A stretch of DNA of 64,000 bases from Sporolactobacillus sp. STSJ-5 (GCF_024385605.1 NZ_JANFOJ010000005.1:124001-188000); one strand, 5' to 3'; positions 44,767 through 53,251 are shown, counted from the stretch's first letter. Made by a program: numbers and translations. Notes: a model not told the origin generated them from the sequence alone.

Positions 44767-46575
44767 TTAAAACACAGTAAAGGTTCGAGTAAGACTTTTA
44801 TTTCCCGCCCGATCTTGAGCATAAACTGTCAGTTTCTTTCCCTTTTTTTGTTTTTGGTACAGCTTAATACTGTACTTACCGTGAGTATTTGCAGCCACAG
44901 CACCAAGCTTTTTTTTGCCATACCGAACCGTAACACGTGCACCAGGTTCCGCTGTTCCCTGTATTTTCAACTGCTGATGATAAAAACGATAGACAATTGG
45001 CTCCGCCGGAGGTGTCTGATCTTTAACTGTTATTTTCTTTGATTGGCCCGCGTTTCCGCTGGTATCCGCCGCAAACACATCAAGTACCGTCCCGGCTTTC
45101 TGCCTTCCGATAGTGGCTTGGAAATGTCCGGTGGCGTCCGCCTTGCACTTAGCTAATAATCCGGCTTTGCCGACGATGGCAATGACTGCTCCAGGTTCTG
45201 AATTACCTCTAAGCTGTGAATCCTTATCTCCAAATGGAGCAATGCGCGGCTGTCTTGGAGCATCACGATCTTCCTGGCGTTCAGCAAGATTTGAATAAGT
45301 AATAGGTGCACCTTTTTCATTTGGGATCGATGCGGCACTGTTAACAATGATCGCACCGCCGCCTCTGAGCTTTGGTGCTTTTGATTTACCGTTATAGACC
45401 TTCTTTTTCAACTGTTGAAACCCAGCAATTCCATGAAAGCCATAAGGGCCGTCCGCCTGGTTCAAATAAAGGGCTTTGCGAAAATTACTCATGAATTGTC
45501 CGAAAGACATAGCCGGGCTGATATAATCATGAATTACGTCTTGGACAGCCCGATAATTATTGTGCGGATCTTGGATGATCCGTTTAAACAAATCATCCGG
45601 TTGACCGCATTGTATATATAGGTATTGCACAAAGAGATACGAGAGTGAATAGTTCGCCAAATTGTCACCAGAATCATCCCAGTAAAGCAGTGACTTGCCA
45701 TTCGCTATGGAGCTGGATTCATTATAATAATCAATTCGATCGTCAAGCGGCTTTTTCGCCAACAATTGTTCTGCAGCAAGCGACAGCCCTTCATCAAGCC
45801 ATGTGTCCATCTCATCCTTTTTCTCAACAAGCACATTTTGGTTATAATTGATGAGATGCTGAAACTCGTGTACCAGCGTCGAATAAGCGAGCGACACTTT
45901 TTTATGTTTGCTTGAACCAAGCGACGGATACGTATCGACATACACGATTTCGCTACGATTTGATTTCTTCCCATTATATAAATCATTTGGGTCAAAATAG
46001 CCCGACGCAAAACCGCCATTTTGCTCCGCCGAACCATCCTTTATATCAAAGCAAAGCAGATTAATTTTTCCATCGTGATCCACATCAGAGGGTGCTCCGA
46101 AATAACGATTGTCCAGCGGAAAAATAGTTTGATCAAACGTCTTACCAAGCGTTTCCGCATCCTTTTTTGTCAGCTGGTTTCCGTTCACCCACACCTTGGT
46201 GTGCTGACCCACGTAGCTTAATTTCGCTGTAATTTGGTATCGCTTATCCGTCGACAGATCGGATACCCAGAATTTTTTACCCGAACCCACTTTAATGCTT
46301 TTTTTCTTTTGCGATGTATGATTCAATGGATTATATTTTGCTCGAATCTTTAGCGGCTGCACATAATCAAGCCGGTAAGAGGCCCTTTGCAGCTTTTTGT
46401 TTTTCGCATAGCTTTTATTATTAATACTGAAGTTCCCTGTACTTTCCGTTTTGTAGCCGTTCGCAGATTCATTGCTGATCAGTACCGTACCGTCAGCTGC
46501 GCGTGCCGGGACTGCGGGAGTCAAAAGAAACAATGCCATGAGAATTAGAACTATTCGCTGTATGAAACGGCTCAT
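44767..46575 (-). CDS. Secreted M30-like (hyicolysin) metalloprotease with C-terminal Ig-like domains
   Basis: 602 residues from the ATG at 46575 (GGAGGAG at 7 bases; a frame extension to 46617 lacks such a site). Signal peptide MSRFIQRIVLILMALFLLT ending near VPARA. The protease region holds the zinc motif STLVHEFQHLINYNQ (about residues 235-249) and MDTWLDEGLSLAAEQL, as in family M30. Two C-terminal bacterial Ig-like repeats (GNSEPGAVIAIVG...; GTAEPGARVTVRYG...) and a basic end suggest cell-wall or carbohydrate adhesion. Single gene. Substrate unknown. Confidence 0.85.
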   Translation of the reverse strand: MSRFIQRIVLILMALFLLTPAVPARAADGTVLISNESANGYKTESTGNFSINNKSYAKNKKLQRASYRLDYVQPLKIRAKYNPLNHTSQKKKSIKVGSGKKFWVSDLSTDKRYQITAKLSYVGQHTKVWVNGNQLTKKDAETLGKTFDQTIFPLDNRYFGAPSDVDHDGKINLLCFDIKDGSAEQNGGFASGYFDPNDLYNGKKSNRSEIVYVDTYPSLGSSKHKKVSLAYSTLVHEFQHLINYNQNVLVEKKDEMDTWLDEGLSLAAEQLLAKKPLDDRIDYYNESSSIANGKSLLYWDDSGDNLANYSLSYLFVQYLYIQCGQPDDLFKRIIQDPHNNYRAVQDVIHDYISPAMSFGQFMSNFRKALYLNQADGPYGFHGIAGFQQLKKKVYNGKSKAPKLRGGGAIIVNSAASIPNEKGAPITYSNLAERQEDRDAPRQPRIAPFGDKDSQLRGNSEPGAVIAIVGKAGLLAKCKADATGHFQATIGRQKAGTVLDVFAADTSGNAGQSKKITVKDQTPPAEPIVYRFYHQQLKIQGTAEPGARVTVRYGKKKLGAVAANTHGKYSIKLYQKQKKGKKLTVYAQDRAGNKSLTRTFTVF

Positions 46576-46752
46576 CAAAACGCTCCTCCCCCGGCTGATA
46601 AACTCAAAAACTCGCATTCTTGTATCTTGTTAAAGTGTACTTAATCTCATGCGCAAACTCAACTGTGAACTGATTTCAAGATCGGAATAGCTACCGTATT
46701 TAATTTGCTATATAATTATTATGTATCCCCTTACAAAAAAGGATGAGTAAAT

Positions 46753-46977
46753 ATGACTCCTAAAAAGAAATCTCTGAACACGATCATTGGCAATTTTGTT
46801 ATGTGCATCTTATGGTTTTTGTTCGCTGCCACTTTAATCGCTTCGTTCATTCTTTGGCTGTACACAAAAAATCCGCTTTCCATCATAAGCGGAATAATCT
46901 GCGCGTGCGGTATCCTTTTCAACATATATCTTAGCAAACGTGCCAAAGTTGACGAGTCCATCAAAAATAAGGGTTAA
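46753..46977 (+). CDS. Small membrane protein, unknown
   Basis: 74 residues. AAAGGATGAGTAAAT precedes the ATG and a TATAAT lies 37 bp upstream (46711-46716). Two hydrophobic helices (about 13-37 and 43-60) and a charged tail KRAKVDESIKNKG. Its 3' end overlaps the convergent DUF2785 gene by 17 bp. No recognised family. Confidence 0.7.
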   Translation: MTPKKKSLNTIIGNFVMCILWFLFAATLIASFILWLYTKNPLSIISGIICACGILFNIYLSKRAKVDESIKNKG

Positions 46978-47812
46978 ATGCATGCTCCAAATGCATAAGC
47001 GCATCGTCTGCCTCTTGATCGAGCAACGAAGCATTTTTCAGTCTGAAATAGACGCATCGTACAAAATGCTTCATGTTCACTCTTTGAATGAGATACTTGC
47101 GAAACGCTGAGGCATGAACGGATTGATTTGGCTTCTGTAAATCAACATTGCGCAGCCACTTAATCAGTACGGAGACCATTATTTTTTTCGAAGTCACCAT
47201 ACTTAGAACCGCTGTCGCCATTCGTTCATCCTCTTCCGCATCAAACACGGTCGGTGCATTTCGAAGCATGGTCATCAAGCTGCTCCAAATGACGATGCAT
47301 TCGGATTCTCCTACGAATCGGTTTTGTGCACATTCATCAAGCGCGTCACTGATATGCGCAGGCGCGTGTGCCCATCCTTTTCCTTCAACAAAGCTACGAT
47401 AATCCTTTTCCAATGCACAATAATGATTCAACTGCCGAAGCAACTCCATATATTCCTGTCGACCGATAAAAGGCTCTTGATTATCCCGATATAAAATCAA
47501 CGCAATAAGCAATGCTGAGAAGGATCTCAGAAACACGTGATCCGACAGCTCTTCACCGACTTCATAAAAAAGCAACCGTTCTGAAAGTGTTCGATTAAGA
47601 ATCGTCATGAGCTGCTTTCCATCAAGCAGCTTGAACTCAATCAGCCATTTTGAAAGAATGGTATACCCAAGATCATCTCTTAAATCACTATCTGTGGAAT
47701 GAAGAGCACGCATTACGTACTCAACCGCTTCAAAATCAGAGAATCCTTCTGGCACATGAAAATCACTATTTTTGATTTCAATAAGCTTGTCCTTTAATTC
47801 AGTATCGGTCAT
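46961..47812 (-). CDS. DUF2785 domain protein
   Basis: 283 residues from ATG 47812, which has GAGGGG 5 bases upstream; an upstream in-frame ATG at 47848 has no such site. The conserved DUF2785 region includes DDLGYTILSKWL, LYRDNQEPFI, the EGKGWAHAPAHISDAL motif (about 150-165) and the helical C-terminal half. Cytosolic, all-helical, function unknown in the family. It follows the phosphoesterase gene by 55 bp on the same strand, so they may be co-transcribed. Confidence 0.88.
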   Translation of the reverse strand: MTDTELKDKLIEIKNSDFHVPEGFSDFEAVEYVMRALHSTDSDLRDDLGYTILSKWLIEFKLLDGKQLMTILNRTLSERLLFYEVGEELSDHVFLRSFSALLIALILYRDNQEPFIGRQEYMELLRQLNHYCALEKDYRSFVEGKGWAHAPAHISDALDECAQNRFVGESECIVIWSSLMTMLRNAPTVFDAEEDERMATAVLSMVTSKKIMVSVLIKWLRNVDLQKPNQSVHASAFRKYLIQRVNMKHFVRCVYFRLKNASLLDQEADDALMHLEHAFNPYF

Positions 47813-47867
47813 CTTGTCCCCTCGCGAATCTTTATTTGATTGATTCATTTGGAACGCTTTTTTCTAT

Positions 47868-48626
47868 TTAATTCGCCAGATTCTCCAAGAAGATCATGGA
47901 CTTTTCTTCATTTGGAACGTGAATGACATTTGTATTAATAAAATCTTCCGCATCCGGACTATGTGCTTCTCTTATCTCTAAGGCAGCCTGTTCAAAATCA
48001 TATGTGGTTCGTTTGAATTCGATTTGATCCGAATCGATGAGCAGCCAATAGGCTCCAGGCTGTTTTGCAAACGGCATACCCACGCTGCCTGAATTAAAAA
48101 TTTTTGTTTTCTCAAGTTTCATTTCGTACTGAATATGCGTATGGCCGCACACAACGATGGACTGCTCCACTTCAGCGAACAGTTTATTGATTCTTTTTTT
48201 CGGCGATAAAGGTGTAAAAATATCGTGATCGTTCTCGGGTGTCGCATGGCAAAAAAGTACATCGCCAAGTTCATCCACATGAATACTTGTGACATCGTCC
48301 AAATTTGAAAGAAAATCAAGTTGTTTACCTGTTAAACTGTTTGCGACCCATTTTGTCGTTACTCGACCTTCTTCTGACATATGAAGCAACGGTGCTCCCT
48401 TTGATGCGTCAACAACTTCACGGTCACCATTTCCTCTAATAAATGTGATGTTTGTTTTATTCCGCAAATTTAAAAGGCAGTTTAATGTTTGAACAGGCAT
48501 CGGCCCGGAAACCATGTCGCCACCAATAATGATCCTGTCCGGCCTCACCCGATCTAGCTCATCAAGGACCGTTTTCAGCGCAGGAAAATTTCCATGAATA
48601 TCATAGAGTGCAGCAATCTTCATCAT
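47868..48626 (-). CDS. Metallophosphoesterase (YfcE-like)
   Basis: 252 residues. Calcineurin-like metal motifs in order: AALYDIHGN (D, H), IIGGDMVSGP, IRGNGDRE, CHATPEND and VVCGHTHIQYEM, then NSGSVGMPF. This is the YfcE/YvnB-type family of small cytosolic phosphodiesterases. GGAGG is 6 bases before the ATG at 48626; a second ATG follows directly. Substrate unknown. Confidence 0.92.
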   Translation of the reverse strand: MMKIAALYDIHGNFPALKTVLDELDRVRPDRIIIGGDMVSGPMPVQTLNCLLNLRNKTNITFIRGNGDREVVDASKGAPLLHMSEEGRVTTKWVANSLTGKQLDFLSNLDDVTSIHVDELGDVLFCHATPENDHDIFTPLSPKKRINKLFAEVEQSIVVCGHTHIQYEMKLEKTKIFNSGSVGMPFAKQPGAYWLLIDSDQIEFKRTTYDFEQAALEIREAHSPDAEDFINTNVIHVPNEEKSMIFLENLAN

Positions 48627-48680
48627 CACGTTCCTCCTCTTACTTAGTCAATTATAGGAACGCAAATTTCATTAAATTTG

Positions 48681-48899
48681 TTACATCATGAATTGTTCAT
48701 TGATTGATGAAGATACCTTAATAACCATCTGATCCATTAAAACATCATTCACATGTTCATGATCAGACAGCTTGGTTTCATGAATTTTCCGTCCTTCTTC
48801 CATGAAGCTCATGGGAATCAACGACCGGATCATCAACCCTGCCTCTTCGGCCATTATGGCATCTCTTAACCACGCTAATGATTCAAAGCCATTTACCAA
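48681..48899 (-). CDS. Possible small protein, weakly supported
   Basis: 72 codons, MVNGFESLAWLRDAIMAEEAGL..., overlapping the end of the glycosidase gene by 17 bp. Amino acid composition is protein-like (acidic, one amphipathic helix), but there is no ribosome binding site and I recognise no family. It could be translationally coupled to the glycosidase or be a chance open frame in an otherwise empty 254-bp gap. Confidence 0.3.
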   Translation of the reverse strand: MVNGFESLAWLRDAIMAEEAGLMIRSLIPMSFMEEGRKIHETKLSDHEHVNDVLMDQMVIKVSSSINEQFMM

Positions 48900-50028
48900 C
48901 GCTAAAATTACTTTCCAGTAACGCCCAATTCTCCGGATAGGGAAAGCCTAAAGCCCAATAGCTGATCCCGCGCAGATTATATAATCGGACAAGATCAAAT
49001 TTCGCTTGTGCACTGCGTGCATCTTCAAACCATACTTCATGTGTACGCCCGCTGGCATCCACATACATGTAAAAAGGTGATTGCGCGGTTTCATTGAACT
49101 GAATACTTACACCGTTAAAAATGGCGCGTTCAAGTGCTTCTTTTGGACTGAAAGTTTCTGCTTCCTGTCCCTCTTTGTGCGGGAGCAGCCAATCTCGAGC
49201 GTACGTTTCAAACCCAAGCGAAATTTTACTTGCCGGCATCACCGATAAAGCGTACTCAACCACGCGTTTCATTTCATTAACCGGCGATATGGCTTGAGGC
49301 GGACCAAAACGATATCCCCACTCGTAGGTCATTAAGACAACAAAATCGACAATTCGGCCATGCGCTTCATAATCATACGCAGTGTATTCCGCACGCGGTT
49401 GATCGATGGCTGTTTTCGGCATAACCGCTGTAGATACGCTGAACCCAAGCGGATGCAGTCGGTCGACAACAAATTGTAAAAAATCATTGAACCCTTGCCG
49501 ATCCTCAGGTCGCACACTTTCAAAATCAATGTTCAAACCGCGGTAACCCTTTTGCTGCATGACACGAATAACCGATGATACCAAATTTTCGCGTGCTGAC
49601 GATGACGTGAAAATTGCATGAGCGACATCAGCGCCTGATTCATTTAGCGAGAAATTAACAATTGGCATAAGAGGCACGATGCTGTGCGCATAGGCAGCAG
49701 CTATGGATTCCTGATCGTCCAAATTATCCAAGTTGCCAGCCTCCGTTACATGATAAGCAAACGGCAGCACAGTCGAAAGAAGACCGTTCCGCTGAACAAT
49801 TTCGGCAGCAGCTTCTTTTACCGGCTGATACGTATAAGCGTTGACTTCAATGACCGGTCGTTCAGGTGCGAAAACCGGCGGCATGGACGGAATGACCAGC
49901 GCCTGTCCCGGGACGAGCCGCTCCGGATAAGCTAATCCATTTAACGCAACAATGCTGACAAGCGGCACTTGATAATGTTGAGCAATTCCCCATAATGATT
50001 CACCGCTTTGCACGACGTGGATGTCCAT
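48883..50028 (-). CDS. LysM plus GH18 spore peptidoglycan glycosidase (YaaH/SleL-like)
   Basis: 381 residues. One N-terminal LysM repeat (IHVVQSGESLWGIAQHYQV... residues 3-47) followed by a GH18 domain with the catalytic YRGLNIDFESV (DxxDxE variant, about residues 162-172), VVLMTYEWGYRFGPPQ and GISYWALGFPYP. SleL/YaaH-type enzymes are N-acetylglucosaminidases acting on spore cortex during germination. Most homologues have two LysM repeats; only one is seen here. No signal peptide, as usual for spore-coat-targeted members. Supports an endospore-forming host. Confidence 0.92.
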   Translation of the reverse strand: MDIHVVQSGESLWGIAQHYQVPLVSIVALNGLAYPERLVPGQALVIPSMPPVFAPERPVIEVNAYTYQPVKEAAAEIVQRNGLLSTVLPFAYHVTEAGNLDNLDDQESIAAAYAHSIVPLMPIVNFSLNESGADVAHAIFTSSSARENLVSSVIRVMQQKGYRGLNIDFESVRPEDRQGFNDFLQFVVDRLHPLGFSVSTAVMPKTAIDQPRAEYTAYDYEAHGRIVDFVVLMTYEWGYRFGPPQAISPVNEMKRVVEYALSVMPASKISLGFETYARDWLLPHKEGQEAETFSPKEALERAIFNGVSIQFNETAQSPFYMYVDASGRTHEVWFEDARSAQAKFDLVRLYNLRGISYWALGFPYPENWALLESNFSVGKWL

Positions 50029-50207
50029 GATTCATTACTCCTCCCGCATCATTCGTTTTTTATCGAAGTCGTTCAACATCCTTATAATTATGATGAAACG
50101 TTAACGAATAGATTAAAGTAGAAGATTTTTATTTTGAAAACGGTTTGCCTTACTAGGGAATGTCTGCCCATCATGCCAGAAATTTCAAAGGTGGAGGCGG
50201 CATATCC

Positions 50208-50724
50208 TCATTCCAATATGCCAAAAAAATCCGGTAACTCGCTTAGACCGGAAATCATTTTTATGTGCACGATTCGTTCCGAATGATCCGTTGCGGGATT
50301 TTTTCGTAATAGAGTCTGTTCAAAAAGGAGGTCAAAAAGAGCCGAGGTCAGGCAAATCGCCACGTCCTGTGGCATGCCTGACACTAGCTCGTCCTGAGCG
50401 TCGAAGATCAAGGAAGCGCAGTTTCGAGCTACCCGCGCGTACTTTCACAGGATGTGATGACTTCAACGTTGTGCACAGAACGTGCACGTTGTTAGTTGAA
50501 GTTCCCCTGCTAATACGTGAGGAGCGGAGAAACAAGCTGACACAGAACTTCCGCAGGATGCGGTGACTTCTGCGTTTTTCACAGGACGTGCATGCTGTTA
50601 GCAGAAGATCCTCATTGCCTTTTTCCCGGACTTTTTGAACACCCTCTAATAACCAGATTGCTTTCATCTCAACATTGCTGCTGCCAATCATATCTTTCTG
50701 ATAATTGTCGCCTATGTAAAAACA
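50208..50724 (-). pseudogene. HAD-family hydrolase C-terminus, split by the MITE-like element
   Basis: Before the element (50653-50724) the frame reads CFYIGDNYQKDMIGSS then NVEMKAIWLL, the C-terminal HAD motif. After it (50208-50306) it reads RKNPATDHSERIVHIKM then ISGLSELPDFFGILE and stop. Removing 50312-50647 plus one copy of the TAATA duplication joins these exactly in frame. Upstream of 50724 the gene is lost: an in-frame TAG lies within a 13-bp segment (50722-50734) that also occurs inside the element, so a second rearrangement probably removed the 5' part. Confidence 0.85.
50312..50647. mobile_element. 336-bp MITE-like element with TIRs and 5-bp target duplication
   Basis: Ends are GAGtcTGTTCAAAAAG (50312-50327) and CTTTTTGAACAccCTC (50632-50647), inverted repeats with two mismatches. 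Flanking direct repeats TAATA (50307-50311 and 50648-50652) are a target-site duplication. No transposase or long frame inside. Internally there are three hairpin units with different arms around the same core, CACAGGACGTG or a one-base variant: 50347-50382, 50461-50501 and 50568-50608. A further unpaired core copy (CACAGGATGTG) lies at 50446-50456. It interrupts a HAD hydrolase gene. Confidence 0.85.
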
Positions 50725-51025
50725 CTAGCTCGTCGAGTAGCCTGCCGCAGAGCAACCTTGTTCCGAGAAGAACAATATTGATTACTATTGGTGAATGGAG
50801 CAATACAAGGAGTCTTGATCAAGTGCGATCACATTGAATTAATTACTAAACTGCTTCCGGTTTGAGTCATCCATAGTCCGACAGGCTTGATTACGGAAAA
50901 AACATCAATATTTGTATTTTCAATCGACATCTCTTTAGGTACATTCAGACAGCATCTTGAAATGTTGATTGACAATAAAATTGTTTCATTTTGATGTTAC
51001 GTAGTAAAGACGACCTTGAAGCAAA
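50725..51025. other. Decayed intergenic stretch
   Basis: No gene is recognisable. The left end shares ACACTAGCTCGTC (50722-50734) with the inside of the MITE-like element (50381-50393), suggesting a relic of a second copy. The remainder shows no structure I can support. Confidence 0.5.
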
Positions 51026-51142
51026 TTCGTTACTATTTTCGATGACTTCGTTACGATTTTGAGCTCGTTCGTTACGATTTTCCTTGGGTTCGTTACGAGT
51101 CTGGGAATTCGCGACGAATTTCGATGACTTCTCCTCTCTTGG
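51026..51142. repeat. Degenerate 21-bp tandem repeats, TTCGTTACGA type
   Basis: Units begin with TTCGTTAC at 51026, 51047, 51068 and 51089 (21-bp steps), e.g. TTCGTTACGATTTTGAGCTC, then degrade (TTCGCGACGAATTTCGATGA). They run directly into the GGTTC-type array, so the two form one array with a common 21-bp period. Confidence 0.75.
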
Positions 51143-51449
51143 GGTTCAACTTTGGTCGTGTTCGGTTCGACTTTCTGATGCTTCGGTTCAACTTCGGATC
51201 TTCGGTTCGACTTCTCCTCTCTTGGGTTCAACTTTGATCGTGTTCGGTTCGACTTTCCGATGCTTCGGTTCAACTTCGGATCTTCGGTTCGACTTTTCCT
51301 CTCTTGGGTTCAACTTTGGTCGCGTTCGGTTCGACTTTTCGATGGTTCGGTTCAACTTCCGCTCTTCGGTTCGACTTCTCCTCTCTTGGGTTCAACTTTG
51401 ATCGTGTTCGGTTCGACTTTCCGATGCTTCGGTTCAACTTCCGCTCTTC
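51143..51449. repeat. 82-bp higher-order tandem array of GGTTCRACTT units
   Basis: Fifteen units start with GGTTC at 51143, 51164, 51185, 51204, 51225, 51246, 51267, 51286, 51307, 51328, 51349, 51368, 51389, 51410 and 51431. Steps are 21, 21, 19 bp, then 21, 21, 21, 19 repeated, so the array is three exact 82-bp higher-order units (51204, 51286, 51368) plus a partial first one. Copies are nearly identical. Open frames exist through it on both strands, but the 19-bp units shift the frame, so it is not a credible gene. Confidence 0.9.
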
Positions 51450-51498
51450 TTCTCCCTTTCGGTCTAACACCTTCCTTATAGGTTTACTGAGCATTCAA

Positions 51499-51981
51499 TC
51501 AAAGATCATCAAATTTGCGGCGCGACGCTTGAGCAAAGCCGCCAAACCTTTGCGCAGCTACTTCATTCACTAAAAGTTCGCCTAACGTTTTTACAGCTTG
51601 GGCTGGTTTATTATCATCCATGAGAATAAGGCTGTAAAAGCAACGAACTGCAGCATCTTGTTGATATTTTTCAAGTGCTTTCTTAATCGTTTCTAACGCT
51701 GAATGAATTTGACCTACATTTCGATAGGATGACGCTAGGCAAATTAAAGCAATCCGTTCATCTGCTTTGGATAAACCAAGCTCAAGCGCATTTTTATATT
51801 TCGGTATCGCCTCTTCCTCCATGGACAATTGATCCAGTGTTAGTGCATACTTTAACCAAACTTGGCTCTCCTGAGGGTATTGATTAGTCAATGTTTGAAA
51901 CACATTCAAACCTCGTTCATGATGCCCATGTTCTATTAAGGAGCTAGCCTTTTGAATGATCGAATCGGTGTTTTCTCCCAT
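51499..51981 (-). CDS. Tetratricopeptide repeat protein
   Basis: 160 residues, all helical. Three to four TPR units can be traced: ASSLIEHGHHERGLNVFQTL, WLKYALTLDQLSMEEEAIPK, ICLASSYRNVGQIHSALETI and YSLILMDDNKPAQAVKTLG, with the usual spaced small and bulky residues. Cytosolic scaffold or adaptor; partner unknown. GAGGGGG precedes the ATG. The tandem repeat array ends 50 bp downstream of its stop codon. Confidence 0.88.
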   Translation of the reverse strand: MGENTDSIIQKASSLIEHGHHERGLNVFQTLTNQYPQESQVWLKYALTLDQLSMEEEAIPKYKNALELGLSKADERIALICLASSYRNVGQIHSALETIKKALEKYQQDAAVRCFYSLILMDDNKPAQAVKTLGELLVNEVAAQRFGGFAQASRRKFDDL

Positions 51982-52045
51982 GTACCTATTCCCCCTCTCG
52001 CTCTTACATTCTATGTATTGAAAAAGGGAGCATAACTACACGTTC

Positions 52046-52531
52046 TCAGCAGCCCTGATACGAAAGGAAAAAATCGGCTTGTTCCGTTTCCATTTTGATA
52101 AACGTCACGGGTTTTCCAAAACTGAGTCGGGCCTCTCTTCCTGTTTCAGAGAATCCAAGCTGCCCATATAAATGAATGGCGCGTTGATTAAAGTCAGCAA
52201 CATCCAGCTTTATGACTCCTTGGTAATTAAAATGCTTTCTGCCAAAAGCAAGGCAGTTGGATACAAACGCTCTGCCGTTGCCCTTCCCCATTTCTTGCGG
52301 GCAAATACCCAGTCCAATTTCAAAATCGTTCGCCGACACGGCGTATTCAAATATACCAAACAAGCGTCCCTTGTTCAGTACCGAAAAATAATGGTTTGCA
52401 GAATCGGAAAATATGTCTTTATAGGTTTCTTCAATTCCTTCTTCCGGAATCGTGTAAAAAGTATAAGGCGCCTCATAGGTCCAATGGACATATTCTGCTG
52501 CCTGAACACGATTCATTGGCATGATGTCCAC
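52046..52531 (-). CDS. GNAT family N-acetyltransferase
   Basis: 161 residues. GNAT fold: N-terminal segment, then the acetyl-CoA loop in GLGICPQEMGKGNGRAFV (about residues 75-92), VIKLDVADFNQRAIHLYGQLGF (strand 5 and C-terminal helix). GTG start with GGGAG 10 bases upstream. Substrate unknown; close relatives acetylate ribosomal or small-molecule amines. It is separated from the TPR gene by 64 bp on the same strand. Confidence 0.88.
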   Translation of the reverse strand: MDIMPMNRVQAAEYVHWTYEAPYTFYTIPEEGIEETYKDIFSDSANHYFSVLNKGRLFGIFEYAVSANDFEIGLGICPQEMGKGNGRAFVSNCLAFGRKHFNYQGVIKLDVADFNQRAIHLYGQLGFSETGREARLSFGKPVTFIKMETEQADFFLSYQGC

Positions 52532-52567
52532 GTTTGAATCACTCCCTTTTTCTTGGCAGCAACCCGC

Positions 52568-52786
52568 CTATTTATTTTTTCCATAGTGTCGTTCAAAACA
52601 GGTCCGACAATAGACTTTGCCATGAGTGTCTTTCACAAATCGATGAATGATCATTTCCGTTACACCATACCATGATTTCTTCGGTGATTGAGCCATAATA
52701 CACATGAATTCGCCAGGATTAATTGTTTTGCCACATTCCGTACATGTGAAAATGTAATTGCTTTTTAATTTCCAGAGAAAGCCCAT
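52568..52786 (-). CDS. Small two-CxxC putative zinc-binding protein
   Basis: 72 residues. TCTECGKTINPGEF near residue 14 and YCRTCFERHYGKN at the C-terminus give paired CxxC motifs forming a probable zinc ribbon or LIM-like site. GGAGGCACAGAT precedes the ATG. No recognised family; it lies between an acetyltransferase and the XRE/membrane protein pair on the same strand. Confidence 0.8.
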   Translation of the reverse strand: MGFLWKLKSNYIFTCTECGKTINPGEFMCIMAQSPKKSWYGVTEMIIHRFVKDTHGKVYCRTCFERHYGKNK

Positions 52787-52810
52787 ATCTGTGCCTCCTA
52801 TATTAAATTT

Positions 52811-53251
52811 TTACTCTTCCGCATCGTCGTCATCCATTCGTTTTTTCTTAAGATAATACATAACTGAGAAAGAACCGAGAAAGCAAATAAAAAAGATCGT
52901 TCCGCTGATCCATGCAAAAGAAGGATGTTGACGGTCAATGAACCAGCTGATCATTCCCATCAGTACACCAACCACTAAAGAGATGAGGATAAAGACATAG
53001 TAAGGGCGAGGTTTTTTGCGCTTTTTTTCGGTTGCCTCAACATCAGCAGTTACTCTCATTTGCAGAAAAGCATGTAGTGTATTGGTCACGATTAGAACAA
53101 AGAATATCGGTGATTCAGTTACCGCCCTTGATCCACTAGTAACGCCTACATAGATTAAGAAAGCGATAAGACCAACCGTTTGACATATATAGGCAATTCG
53201 AAAATTTTTCAAGTTAACCAGAATTAATCGTTCATCTGTAATTCTCTTCAT
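52811..53251 (-). CDS. Membrane protein partner of the XRE regulator
   Basis: 146 residues from ATG 53251 (GGGGG at 7 bases), four transmembrane helices at about residues 20-40, 48-65, 85-105 and 118-138, and an acidic C-terminus MDDDDAEE. Its start overlaps the regulator's stop codon by 4 bp. Helix-turn-helix plus small membrane protein pairs of this kind are common in Bacilli; the membrane protein may sequester or modulate the regulator. Function unknown. Confidence 0.82.
   Translation of the reverse strand: MKRITDERLILVNLKNFRIAYICQTVGLIAFLIYVGVTSGSRAVTESPIFFVLIVTNTLHAFLQMRVTADVEATEKKRKKPRPYYVFILISLVVGVLMGMISWFIDRQHPSFAWISGTIFFICFLGSFSVMYYLKKKRMDDDDAEE

Noticed and set aside
50230-50252. 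TCCGGT/ACCGGA hairpin with adjacent T-run on the minus strand as a terminator
   Set aside because: It lies within the coding sequence of the HAD C-terminus (ISGLSELPDFF), so the symmetry is probably incidental, though it may act as a terminator now that the gene is broken.
51026-51449. CRISPR array
   Set aside because: Units are contiguous with only 19-21 bp spacing and no unique spacers; the variable bases recur identically in each 82-bp unit.
50986-51494. Repeat-encoded proteins (KVEPN/KSNR-type frames on the minus strand, GSTF-type frames on the plus strand)
   Set aside because: The 19-bp units shift the frame every 82 bp, both strands stay open by composition alone, and no ribosome binding site precedes the candidate starts.
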